Below are positions 16,940-25,338 of a DNA stretch of 64,000 nucleotides, in pieces. A program made the position numbers and the translations under genes. Source of the DNA: JAJDXW01 sp965223775 (GTDB taxonomy: Bacteria; Pseudomonadota; Gammaproteobacteria; HK1). The notes under the pieces were generated by a model. The model searched no databases. It was not told the origin of the DNA and worked only from the letters and a program-made list of their open reading frames with translations. Numbering within the stretch: the first letter of the stretch is position 1; each line of letters opens with the position of its first letter. The stretch is taken from assembly GCA_965223775.1 (NCBI GenBank), contig OZ245021.1, forward strand, positions 248,001 through 312,000, given 5' to 3'.

Positions 16940-17285
16940 GAACAGAGTGAGAGCAGAAGATGCGAATCGACCGACGTCCAATGGTCCGGTGCCCCGACAT
17001 CCGATCCTCCCTTCGAAAGCCCGCCCGCTCAAGGACCTTCCAGGACTTCTCGTTCCGGGTGTCCACAGTCGCCCAGATCCTACGAAGCCCGAGTTCCTCG
17101 AACCCGAACCGCACCACCTCCTCAAGCGCCTCGATAGCGAAGCCCCGGCCCTGGAAGTCGGAATCCAGGCTGAACCCCACGTTCCCCTGCCCGCTCTCGT
17201 CGCCGTCGAGCCCTATCCGGATGAGCCCTGCGATCCGCCCCGCCTCCTTCGGCTCGATGGCGAAGACGCGCTCGGTGCCATGCGG
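16940..17285 (-). pseudogene. GNAT acetyltransferase relic (RimJ/RimL-like)
   Basis: The frame shows VFAIEPKEAGRIAGLIRI, then NVGFSLDSDFQGRGFAIEAL and DTRNEKSWKVLERAGF, the acetyl-CoA-binding core of RimJ/RimL-type N-acetyltransferases (the QGRGFA turn is the pyrophosphate loop). A TAG at 17288-17286 stands before the first conserved strand, so the N-terminal third is gone. Near 16970 the typical ending VDSHLLLSL is in another frame. Both defects indicate a dead gene. The next 200 bp up to the ABC operon hold nothing recognised. Confidence 0.75.
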
Positions 17286-17492
17286 CTACTGTGCGGCCGC
17301 CCACCAGTTTCGATACCTCCTTGTGATTTTTCCGCTTCGTTGCCCCTCATCCTGGGGCACGCCGAGAGGTGTTGACCACCTTTCCTCGACCCGGTCACAG
17401 AGGCACGGGACACCGCTCGCCGTCCGCTTCGCCGCTTCTACAAGGCCGCTAAACCGACCAGGACATCCACAGCGGGATTGCATCACGGCAAG

Positions 17493-18476
17493 CTATTTCA
17501 CGATTGTCATCTTTGATCGGTCGATGGTGAGTGCCACAGCGCCCACCACCACGACGCCGTAGGCAAGAGGTTCATAGCCGGGATCCAGTCCGACTACCGC
17601 GATGCCGACGCGGAGCACGGCGATGGTCAGCACTCCGGCGAGAGTTCGTCCGAGGCCGCCGGAACCGCCGGTAATCGCGGTCCCACCAACGACCACGGCC
17701 GCTATGCAAGGCAGCAACAGGGCGTCGGCGATCGTCGGGTGGCCGCTGTGGGTGCGGGCGACCATCTCCATGCCTGCGAGCCCGGCGAAAAGGCCGCTCA
17801 GGGCAAAGGCCAGCATCTTGACCCTCACGACGCGTATGCCGGACACGATGGCGGCACCCTCGCCCTTCCCGATCGCATAGACATAGCGGCCGAAGGGAAG
17901 CCAGCGAAGCATCACCATGAGCAAAACCAGTACGGCCACGGCAAAGGCGAAGGAGGCCGTCACGCCAATGAGGCGGCTACCAAGCCAGCCGACGACCGGG
18001 TATCCGGCCACGACGGGAATGGTGGCGGGAGCAATGACGAGAGCGATACCCGACCACAAGCCAAGTCCGGCGAGCGTTACAACGAAAGACGGTACTTGGG
18101 TACGGGCGTGAACATACCCCTGTGCGGCGCCGATCCCGGTCGTCAGCGCTAGCACGCCGATGAGACCGGAGGCGCCGGCCGATGGCACGGAAAGCGCAAT
18201 CAGCACCGATGCCAGCGATGCGAGGGCGGCTATGGAGAGGTCGATGCCGCCAAGAAGGATGACGAGCGTCTGGCCGGTCGCGAGAAATATGAGAACGCTC
18301 GATTCGCTGGCGAGCACACGCAGGCTGTAAAGCGAGAGGAAGGAGGGCTCGATCCATCCGAGCACCCCCAGAAGCAGAACAAGGACTATGACCGGGGCGA
18401 CGTGCCTGAGTGCACTGCTCAGTCGCCCCCAGTTTGCGTGGACCATAGTGCGGTTGTCTCCGGCTGGGGAAGGCAT
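17493..18476 (-). CDS. ribose-type sugar ABC transporter permease (second permease)
   Basis: The 327-residue protein has about 8-10 membrane spans and matches the RbsC/BPD_transp_2 permease family. The family signature GGIDLSIAALASLAS near residue 75 and VVVGGTAITGGSGGLGRT near 265 are present. It is the last gene of a four-gene operon, 9 bp after the ATPase gene. Two different permeases with one ATPase imply a heterodimeric channel. The real start may be the ATG at residue 11 (MVHANWG). The operon looks less GC-rich than its neighbours, which suggests transfer from another genome. Confidence 0.88.
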   Translation of the reverse strand: MPSPAGDNRTMVHANWGRLSSALRHVAPVIVLVLLLGVLGWIEPSFLSLYSLRVLASESSVLIFLATGQTLVILLGGIDLSIAALASLASVLIALSVPSAGASGLIGVLALTTGIGAAQGYVHARTQVPSFVVTLAGLGLWSGIALVIAPATIPVVAGYPVVGWLGSRLIGVTASFAFAVAVLVLLMVMLRWLPFGRYVYAIGKGEGAAIVSGIRVVRVKMLAFALSGLFAGLAGMEMVARTHSGHPTIADALLLPCIAAVVVGGTAITGGSGGLGRTLAGVLTIAVLRVGIAVVGLDPGYEPLAYGVVVVGAVALTIDRSKMTIVK

Positions 18477-18485
18477 GACTTCGTG

Positions 18486-20003
18486 TCAGATCATGTGTTC
18501 GAGAATCTGGAGGCGCGTCGGCACGGTCTCGGAGACGTTGAAGCGTTGGGAGATGAGCCCGTCGCGCATCACGATGATCGTGTCGCTCAAAGCGATCAAC
18601 TCATCCAGCGTGTCGGCGATAAGAACGATGCCGATACCGCTCTGCGCGAGTTCCCGGGTAAGGACGAAGATCTCCGCCTTCGCTCCGACATCCAAACCGC
18701 GCATGGGATGGTCCATGATCAGGATCTTCAAGTTCTTTGCCATCAGCCACTTGCTCAGAACCACCTTCTGCTGATTGCCGCCGCTGAGATTGGTCGCCGG
18801 CGTCTCGGTTGACGGGGTTCTGATGCGTAGGCGCTTGATCCAATGAAGTGCTACTTCTTTCTCACGTTTGAGATCGAGGACCGGGCCGCGTGACACTTCC
18901 TCGACATGCGCAAGGGTCATGTTTTCCTTGACGCTGAGGCCGCCGATGATGCCTTCGGTGCGTCGTTCTGCCGGCACATAGCCAATGCCTGCCTGCACCG
19001 CCTCGGCGCAACTGCCAAAATGCGCGGCCTTGCCGTCAAGCAGAATTTCACCGCCGTTGGCACCTTCCGCACCGAACAGCGTGCGACACAGCGCCTCGCG
19101 ACCGGAGCCTTCGACACCGGCGATACCAAGCACTTCGCCGGCATGCAGGTCCAAGCTCACGGCGTCGTAGCTGCCTTGGCGGCGGAGTTCGCGGACGCTG
19201 AGACGAACCGCTGCCGTGTCGGACGAAGCGTGCGGAGCCGCTTTCCGGTCGTACTCGGCACCGAGCGCTTGACCCAGCATCAGTTGCTGCAACTCTCCAA
19301 TCTCGCATTGCTTGGGATCGCGTTCCGCCACGCAGCGACCGTTGGTCATGACATAGATCCGGTCGGAAACGCGAAGTACCTCATCGAGCCGATGGGAGAC
19401 AAAGATAATTGAAGCCCGCTCGCGCAGGCGCTCGATCTGGTCGAGGACCGTATCGAGTTCCTCGGCTTCGAGCACCGAAGTCGGCTCGTCGAGGAGGATG
19501 AGTGGCTCGTGATGAGTACGCTCCTCGATGGCGAGAACCTTTGCGAATTCGACCAGCTGCCGCTCGACGAAAGAAAGAGTTTCGGTCTGCGCAGCCGGCG
19601 AAATCTTGGCACCAAGCTTGCCGAGTTGTACCGCCGCAAGACGGTTGAGCTTGGTCCAATCATAGAAACCGAAGCGTATCGCTTCACTCTCATGACCAAG
19701 CAAAATGTTCTCCGCCACAGTCACATTGGGCAGGAGCGACTGTTCCTGGAAGACCATTCCGATGCCGGCATCATTGGCGGCGGTGACACTGTTCAGCGAT
19801 ACTTCACGTTCGCGAACTGTGATGCGTCCGCTGTCAGCCCGATAGAGTCCAGCGACCACTTTGAGCAACGTCGACTTTCCGGCACCATTTTCTCCGACAA
19901 GACCGACCACCTCGTGCGCACCAACTTCGATTGACACGTCATCGAGCGCCTTGACGCCCGGAAAACTCTTGCTCAGATTGTCAACGCGAAGGACCGTTTC
20001 CAT
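18486..20003 (-). CDS. ribose-type sugar ABC transporter ATP-binding protein (two ATPase domains)
   Basis: The 505-residue protein is a double ABC ATPase like RbsA, MglA and XylG. The first domain has Walker A GENGAGKS near residue 37 and an intact Walker B (LILLDEPTS). The second has the degenerate Walker A GVEGSGRE near 285, normal for this family, and signature LSGGNQQKV near 400. The ATG at 20003 shares a base with the stop of the upstream permease (TGATG), so METVLRVDNLSKSFPG is the start, 12 codons into the longest frame. It drives import of a pentose, hexose or similar ligand at the inner membrane. Confidence 0.9.
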   Translation of the reverse strand: METVLRVDNLSKSFPGVKALDDVSIEVGAHEVVGLVGENGAGKSTLLKVVAGLYRADSGRITVREREVSLNSVTAANDAGIGMVFQEQSLLPNVTVAENILLGHESEAIRFGFYDWTKLNRLAAVQLGKLGAKISPAAQTETLSFVERQLVEFAKVLAIEERTHHEPLILLDEPTSVLEAEELDTVLDQIERLRERASIIFVSHRLDEVLRVSDRIYVMTNGRCVAERDPKQCEIGELQQLMLGQALGAEYDRKAAPHASSDTAAVRLSVRELRRQGSYDAVSLDLHAGEVLGIAGVEGSGREALCRTLFGAEGANGGEILLDGKAAHFGSCAEAVQAGIGYVPAERRTEGIIGGLSVKENMTLAHVEEVSRGPVLDLKREKEVALHWIKRLRIRTPSTETPATNLSGGNQQKVVLSKWLMAKNLKILIMDHPMRGLDVGAKAEIFVLTRELAQSGIGIVLIADTLDELIALSDTIIVMRDGLISQRFNVSETVPTRLQILEHMI

Positions 20004-21040
20004 CACTTGACCACCCGCAAACGCTCCCGCAGATGCCACGTCGCAGCCACAACCGCGGTGATGACGATCGCCCCTTGTACGGCCTTCTGTAGATGCGGCG
20101 ACACGCCGATGAAGATCATTCCACTGGCCAGCACCGCGAGAGTGAGCACCCCGATCGCCGACTGAAGGACGCCCCCGCGGCCGCCGCTCAAAGGCGTTCC
20201 ACCGATAACGACCGCGGTGATGGCCGCGAACATCTGGTCGAGTCCGATTGAGCTATGTCCGACTCCGACGCGAGCTGATTCCATGACTCCGGCAAGACCC
20301 GCCAGAAACCCGGAGAAAACAAAGACCAGTACCTTGTATCTGTCGACGGGCAGGCCCGACAGGCGCGCGAGATCCTCTCCGCCCCCGATCACATAGCTGT
20401 ACCGGCCGAAGCACGTGTACGTCTGCAGCACATAGCCGCCCGCGAGACAAAACAGGGCGACGATCGCCAAGTTCGGGATGCCGAAGGTCTGGCCGAGCCC
20501 GAAGGCACGCCACATCTGGTCCCGAATGAGAGGTGGCTGCCCGCCTGACAGGAGCATCGCAACACCCCAACTGAATGACCAGACCCCGAGTGTGACCATG
20601 AAGGAGGGGACGCGAAGCCGCGTGACCACCAAGCCGTTAATCGCGCCGAGACCGGCCCCGGCGAAGGTCGCAAGCACGATGGCGAAAAGCCCAAGGTCAA
20701 GGCTCGTTCGGCTGTTCAGGACCACCATGGCAAACGTGAGTGAGCTCACGCCCATGATTCCCTCGATCGACAGGTCGATGGAGCCCTGAATGAGGATGAA
20801 TGTCATGCCAACGGCAAGGACCAGAGGGACCGCACTGCGATTGGCAATCGTCTGGATGTTTTGGACAGTAGCGAAGCTGGGATCGGCCAGGGTGAATCCC
20901 AAACAAAGGATTATGAGCGCGATCAGCAGGCCCCAGAGGCGCAGCCTCTGACGGATCTTGCCAAGCGAACCCATCGCGCCCTCGCCCGTCGCGAAAGCTG
21001 GCCGGCGGGGAAGGGGTGTTTGGAGGTCGATATCCGTCAT
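20003..21040 (-). CDS. ribose-type sugar ABC transporter permease (first permease)
   Basis: The 345-residue protein is an RbsC-like permease. It has a cytoplasmic N-terminus of about 35 residues, about 8-10 membrane spans, the signature GSIDLSIEGIMG near residue 87 and VVIGGTPLSGGRGGV near 280. Its stop overlaps the ATPase start. It is separated from the binding-protein gene by 173 bp that contain a strong hairpin (21146-21178), which may lower expression of the membrane parts relative to the binding protein. Confidence 0.9.
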   Translation of the reverse strand: MTDIDLQTPLPRRPAFATGEGAMGSLGKIRQRLRLWGLLIALIILCLGFTLADPSFATVQNIQTIANRSAVPLVLAVGMTFILIQGSIDLSIEGIMGVSSLTFAMVVLNSRTSLDLGLFAIVLATFAGAGLGAINGLVVTRLRVPSFMVTLGVWSFSWGVAMLLSGGQPPLIRDQMWRAFGLGQTFGIPNLAIVALFCLAGGYVLQTYTCFGRYSYVIGGGEDLARLSGLPVDRYKVLVFVFSGFLAGLAGVMESARVGVGHSSIGLDQMFAAITAVVIGGTPLSGGRGGVLQSAIGVLTLAVLASGMIFIGVSPHLQKAVQGAIVITAVVAATWHLRERLRVVK

Positions 21041-21145
21041 TGGGGCGCTAGTCCGCCATTCAGCTCATTTTGGAGCTATTGGAGAACCTGGAATCAATTC
21101 GAGTGGGTTGCAGGTCCACCCCTTGCATCTTCGCACCGGACGCTT

Positions 21146-21178
21146 GGCGGGCCTGGGCGCGACCGCCCAAGACCCGCC
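21146..21178 (-). terminator. intra-operon hairpin (attenuator-like)
   Basis: GGCGGG...GGGCG-CGAC...CGCCC...CCCGCC forms two stacked perfect stems of 5 and 6 bp. There is no U-tract, so partial termination or mRNA-end protection after the binding-protein gene is more likely than full termination. Confidence 0.45.
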
Positions 21179-21213
21179 ACCTCGCGCCCGTTCCTGAGCC
21201 TTCTCAATGATCT

Positions 21214-22299
21214 TCAGTAAGCGGGTCCGGTGTTGCGACTGAACAACTTGTCGCACGGCCAGTCGTTTGCTGCATAGTCCGAAGCGTCTGGCTCACTCAG
21301 GTACTTTGCCGCATTCTCTTCAGTTATGAGCACGAGCCGCAGGTAGAATTCACGGTCTTCCTGTCGCCAATCCTTGGGCAGTGCCACCTCTCCCGTGAGA
21401 ACACACACTCCCATGGCGAGGCCGATGCTGCCCTGATAGAACCCGTCGCTCGAGACTGTGGCAACCATTTCGCCCTTCTGAACTGCTGCGACAGCCTCGG
21501 GTATGCCGTCTACGCCGACGACGGGGATCTCACCCACCAGACCGGCGGCGCGCAGCGCCTCGAGCGCACCGAAGGCCATGTCGTCGTTGGCTGCCCAAAC
21601 GCCCTTGATCTGGTCTCCGTACTTGGCCAGCCAAGTCTCGACGATCGGGAAAGCCTTCGTACGATCCCAATTGGCTGTTTGGTCATCGAGCAGCGTTACG
21701 TTCGGATAGTCCTTCAGAACTTCCAACAGACCCGCAAAGCGCTTCTGTGCAGGATCGACATCCAGCTTGCCCTGAAGAGCGACAATTCCGCCCTCACCGC
21801 CGATCGCATCCATCATCACCTTCGAGACCAGGACGCCTGCATCGAAGCTATTGACACCGACGTGTGCAATCCATTGTCCATTCACGTCATCAAACGGGTG
21901 CGACGTCCCACCGTGAGCCCAGTGGGTAACAATCCAGGCGCCGGTCTCATTCGCCGTATCGACCATCGATTGCACAACAAGATCGGTATCCGGCTCGACG
22001 TTGAAGACAGTGCATCCAGGATTGGTGGCAAGCAGCGATCGCATGAGCGACACCTGCTTGGCGGAATCGCCTTGATTGAGCTGCAGGATATAGTTGTCGC
22101 TCTCGATTCCGGCCCATGCGCCGAGCTCCTTGCCTCCTCCATTGACAAGCCCGTGGTACGGTTGCGCAATTTCACGCATCGAGTTTACCAAGCGGATATC
22201 TGCCTGATCGCAGAGTGGCTCGTCTGCTATTGCGTCGGGACTCGTCATGAGCAAAAGCCCCATAGCGACGGCACCAACAGCTCCGAATTTCTGAAACAT
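21214..22299 (-). CDS. periplasmic sugar-binding protein of the ABC importer
   Basis: The 361-residue protein has a Sec signal peptide (FQKFGAVGAVAMGLLLM, cleavage probably after AIA near residue 25). The mature part is a periplasmic-binding-protein type 1 fold of the RbsB/Peripla_BP_4 group, with EPDTDLVVQSMVDTA near 105, GGEGGIVALQG near 170 and GVWAANDDMAFGALEAL near 235. The ATG at 22299 has GGGAGAG upstream and is preferred over the 33-bp longer frame. It is the first gene of the operon and would deliver ligand to the two-permease channel. No sugar kinase or regulator is adjacent, so the ligand is unknown. Confidence 0.88.
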   Translation of the reverse strand: MFQKFGAVGAVAMGLLLMTSPDAIADEPLCDQADIRLVNSMREIAQPYHGLVNGGGKELGAWAGIESDNYILQLNQGDSAKQVSLMRSLLATNPGCTVFNVEPDTDLVVQSMVDTANETGAWIVTHWAHGGTSHPFDDVNGQWIAHVGVNSFDAGVLVSKVMMDAIGGEGGIVALQGKLDVDPAQKRFAGLLEVLKDYPNVTLLDDQTANWDRTKAFPIVETWLAKYGDQIKGVWAANDDMAFGALEALRAAGLVGEIPVVGVDGIPEAVAAVQKGEMVATVSSDGFYQGSIGLAMGVCVLTGEVALPKDWRQEDREFYLRLVLITEENAAKYLSEPDASDYAANDWPCDKLFSRNTGPAY

Positions 22300-22353
22300 G
22301 CTTCTCTCCCTCACCTGTGAAGTGACACTCAACCAGTGCGTATTGACATTGAT

Positions 22354-22371
22354 ATACGAACTAGTTTATAT
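22354..22371. promoter_or_regulatory. candidate operator and promoter region of the sugar ABC operon
   Basis: ATACGAACTAGTTTATAT is an 18-bp palindrome (perfect AACTAGTT core, ATA/TAT arms, two mismatched positions between) about 55 bp upstream of the binding-protein ATG, in an unusually AT-rich patch. A TTGACA box lies at 22343-22348 on the plus strand with a weak TATA-like box 18 bp on. LacI- or GntR-type repressors use palindromes of this size, but no regulator gene is nearby. Confidence 0.4.
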
Positions 22372-22800
22372 GGCATCCTAGCTTCGTTGGTTGTCGGGCA
22401 CAACCCCAGGGCCATTTTTCGTTCCCATCGGTTGCATGCGTCAGTGGCGGTGGTCGTTATCGTATTGATTCCGAATTGGAAACCGCCTGACTGAACAATC
22501 CGTTTCAAGCGCTCCATACTCGTACATCGGCGGCAGTAAACCGGAACCGGACGCGGTAATTCCGCCGCCCACACTTCCATGGCCGCCAGTGCCTGCGAGC
22601 ATGGGCCGTGTTGGGCCGTAATCGATGCGCACAGCTCCGCAGGCCTTGCCATCCGGATCCGTTCCGCTTCGGCCGTTCCCGGCCTCGGGACTTCTTTGCC
22701 TCCAACTTGCACTTGGGTGCGCACAGTGGCCCGATAGCTGCTGGCGTCCAGGGCGCAATTTCCTCTCCGGCGCAATCTGCGCCGGCTCGGGAGCGCAGCC
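22372..22800. other. 430 bp without a recognised gene
   Basis: Open frames on both strands lack recognisable features. The stretch separates the divergent sugar ABC operon and the unknown/PIN gene pair and ends in a possible stem, GGCGCAATCTGCGCC, just before the 22801 start. Confidence 0.4.
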
Positions 22801-23544
22801 ATGAGAGAGCAGCACGAGTACCGGTTCACGATCGATGCCTACAGTCCCGAGACCTTGCCCATGTCGCGTCTGGCCGAATACATGGCCGAGGTGGCGCGGC
22901 TCGTGGGCAAGGTCGACCAAGTGCACTTCGTGCGCCTGGAGCCTGGCAGCACAGTGCTTGTACAAACGGTCGAACCCGAGGCCGTGCCCGAGGTGAGGAA
23001 TCGTATCAACGACCTCGCGAACGACAAGGCTCCCGAGGACGCAGCCAGGGCGTTCAAGGCGCTGAACCGCTTCCTGGCCCACGACAATGCCACGGGGAGC
23101 CTGCGCGAGAGCGACGGTGCCGAAGTAATCCGGTTTCCCGGCCACAAGCAACCGGCACCATTGACGTTCGGCGCATTCAACCAGCCCGGCGTCCTCGATG
23201 GTGTTCTGATCCGGATCGGCGGCCGTGACGACACGGTGCCCGCGCACCTGAGCGATGGCGACACGATCCACGTGTGTAACGCCACCCGAGAGATGGCGAA
23301 GCGTCTTGCCATCCATCTCTACGGGCCGACCCTGCGCGTGCAAGGTGACGGTCGCTGGGAGCATGATGCCGATGGCGGCTGGGAGATGAAGCGGTTCAAC
23401 ATCAGCGAGTTCAGGGAACTCGACGATGCACCCCTTGGCGAAGTTGCCGACAGATTGCGCCGTGTGGAAGGCAGCGGCTGGAAGGACTTCGAAGACCCCG
23501 CAGCACAGCTTCAGCGATTGCGCGGCCGTGAAGAAGCACACTGA
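22801..23544 (+). CDS. unrecognised protein coupled to a PIN-domain gene
   Basis: The 247-residue product has no family I can name. The first 110 residues look like an alpha/beta domain (YRFTIDAYSPETLPMSRLAEYMAE ... STVLVQTVE). A second domain (about 120-205) is beta-rich (DGVLIRIGGRDDTVPAHLSD ... RLAIHLYGPTLRVQGDGRW). The charged C-terminal 40 residues could be a toxin-binding tail. Its TGA overlaps the ATG of the PIN protein gene (TGATG), so both are made together. That context suggests an antitoxin-like or chaperone role (inference), although it is much larger than usual VapB antitoxins. Confidence 0.75.
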   Translation: MREQHEYRFTIDAYSPETLPMSRLAEYMAEVARLVGKVDQVHFVRLEPGSTVLVQTVEPEAVPEVRNRINDLANDKAPEDAARAFKALNRFLAHDNATGSLRESDGAEVIRFPGHKQPAPLTFGAFNQPGVLDGVLIRIGGRDDTVPAHLSDGDTIHVCNATREMAKRLAIHLYGPTLRVQGDGRWEHDADGGWEMKRFNISEFRELDDAPLGEVADRLRRVEGSGWKDFEDPAAQLQRLRGREEAH

Positions 23545-24095
23545 TGGCCGTCTTCGACGCGACGGCGCTGATGTATTTCCTTGAGCCGGACGCAAAGACA
23601 CCGAACGACCCAAGAACGGGAAGACCAATATCTGACGCGAAGGAACGCATCGATCTTCTGATCGGAGCTCTCGAAGCTCGACGCGAGACCATCGTCATTC
23701 CGACCCCGGCCCTCAGCGAGGTCGTCGTGCACGCCGACCAAGCAGGACCTGACTACCTGAATATCCTGAACACCACCCGTTGCTTCCGTGTCGAAGCATT
23801 TGACCAGCGCGCCGCTGTAGAGCTCGCCGCAATGACCCGCGATGCCCTCCGGGATCGCAACTTGCGCCCCGATGCCCAAGCGACCCGTGCCAAGCTGAAG
23901 TTCGACCGTCAGATCATCGCAATCGCTCGGACCCAACGCGAGACTACAATCTATTCCGACGACAGCGACATCGCGAAGCCGCTGGAAATGGAAGTGATTC
24001 CGCTGCACGAGCTGCCTTCCCCGCCGGAAGATCTACTGACAAGGCTTGAACTTGAGCCAGACGACGAGAGCCGAAAACCTGACGCAGGGGAATGA
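23544..24095 (+). CDS. PIN-domain protein (VapC-like ribonuclease)
   Basis: The 183-residue protein has a PIN fold. The first acidic residue is in VFDATALMYFL (Asp5), the Glu is in TPALSEVVVHAD near 58, and the C-terminal Asps lie in LKFDRQIIAIAR near 122 and YSDDSDIAKP near 141. PIN toxins such as VapC cut tRNA or rRNA in the cytoplasm. The protein is longer than typical VapC (about 130 residues) because of an insertion after the first strand and an acidic tail. It is translationally coupled to the upstream unknown protein. Confidence 0.8.
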   Translation: MAVFDATALMYFLEPDAKTPNDPRTGRPISDAKERIDLLIGALEARRETIVIPTPALSEVVVHADQAGPDYLNILNTTRCFRVEAFDQRAAVELAAMTRDALRDRNLRPDAQATRAKLKFDRQIIAIARTQRETTIYSDDSDIAKPLEMEVIPLHELPSPPEDLLTRLELEPDDESRKPDAGE

Positions 24096-24578
24096 CGAGA
24101 GAACGAAGGAGAGAAGCGGAAAGGACCGCGATCAGGCTCTCGGTCGACCTCGTACAGATGGCGGCAACGACTGCCGATTCCGGACCGGTGCTTCATCGCA
24201 CGACAAGTCAGACTCGATTCGGTTCAGGTGAAGAGCGGAAAGCTGGCAGTGGGAGCGAGCGCCACATGAGCGGGCGTGCGCCGACCAGAGTCAGGCCCGC
24301 GCCTCCACCTACTCCCGATAAGCGCATTTCTTGGAAGCAGGGACGATGTTCCAGGATTCACATTGTGGAGCATTCCCGGACGGCCCGGGGCTGCGCCTCG
24401 GCCGCGATCGCCGGCGAGAGAGCCACTGAGAGCGCAAGGCAGATCGGCGAAGTGGTCATTTCCCGTACAGAGGCAGACCGTACACGCACCGGCGCGTGAA
24501 GGGCGCACGGAACGCAGGCACCCAGATCTCCGGGCACGGTTCAGGCAACATCTCGGGGACCATGAAGACGAAGAGGCG
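24096..24578. other. 480 bp without a recognised gene
   Basis: The frame that opens at 24276 runs in phase into the next gene, but its first 101 codons look non-coding. Nothing else is recognised. Confidence 0.4.
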
Positions 24579-25283
24579 ATGACCAATATGTCAGGCGACC
24601 CGTGGCAGGAACGCGAACTCAAGCGATTCATGGCCGAGCACGCCGACGACCCGTGGGGCGAGCACCTGTCGGTGAAGCTGAGCAACCCGGACGAGGAGCG
24701 CGAGATCGACGAGATGATCCTGCGGGAACTCTGGCCGGGCGTCGTGCAGGCGCTTCGCGGAAGCCGCCTCACGACCTGGATCGGAGTCAACAACACGCCC
24801 GCGGAGGGGCTCGAGACGCTTCACCACCAATACATCACGCGGTCCCTCACGTTCGTCATCGAGGACCCGGCACGCCCGATCATGCCGGGGGCAAGCAGGC
24901 CGTGGTACTGCCGCTTCGTCATCAGCGCATCGTTGTTCGACTACATGCTGAGCAAGACCATACTCCTCTCGTTCCCTGAGGACTTCAGCATGAGGAAGCT
25001 CACGCGCTTTCTGAGGGAGCCGCTGATGCAGGGCTGCCCGCCCGAACTCGGCTGGAGCAAGCCGTTCGAAGGCGCCGGAACGTACCAGGTCGCCCTGGAG
25101 ACCGGGGAAGGCGCCGGATGGGGCCTCCAGAGCAAAGCGGAGGCCAGGGAATTCATCAAGGAGACGGTCGAGGACCATCTCGCGATCATCGGGGCCGTGG
25201 AGCGGCTGGAGCAGGACTGGAAGGACACCAAGGCGTTCAACACGCTGTACGACCTCGCAGTCGGTGCGAACCTGGCCTACTGA
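24579..25283 (+). CDS. unrecognised protein, 234 residues
   Basis: The ATG at 24579 follows GAAGAGG and starts MTNMSGDPWQERELKRF. The protein is acidic and mixed alpha/beta, with no signal peptide or membrane span. It has a central segment around PWYCRFVISASLFDYMLSK (near residue 110) and a helical C-terminus ending YDLAVGANLAY. I know no family. It stands alone between the PIN pair and agmatinase copy 2, converging with the latter 87 bp away. Codon use fits a GC-rich host, so it is probably real. Confidence 0.6.
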   Translation: MTNMSGDPWQERELKRFMAEHADDPWGEHLSVKLSNPDEEREIDEMILRELWPGVVQALRGSRLTTWIGVNNTPAEGLETLHHQYITRSLTFVIEDPARPIMPGASRPWYCRFVISASLFDYMLSKTILLSFPEDFSMRKLTRFLREPLMQGCPPELGWSKPFEGAGTYQVALETGEGAGWGLQSKAEAREFIKETVEDHLAIIGAVERLEQDWKDTKAFNTLYDLAVGANLAY

Positions 25284-25338
25284 GGAAAAAGGGTCTGGAC
25301 GAAGGGTGAGGTCCGGGGAGCGAGCCCATCAAGGCGGA

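Noticed and set aside
17286..17486. 66-codon minus-strand frame before the GNAT relic
   Set aside because: It has no recognisable domain and low-quality composition; it may be further debris but cannot be supported as a gene.
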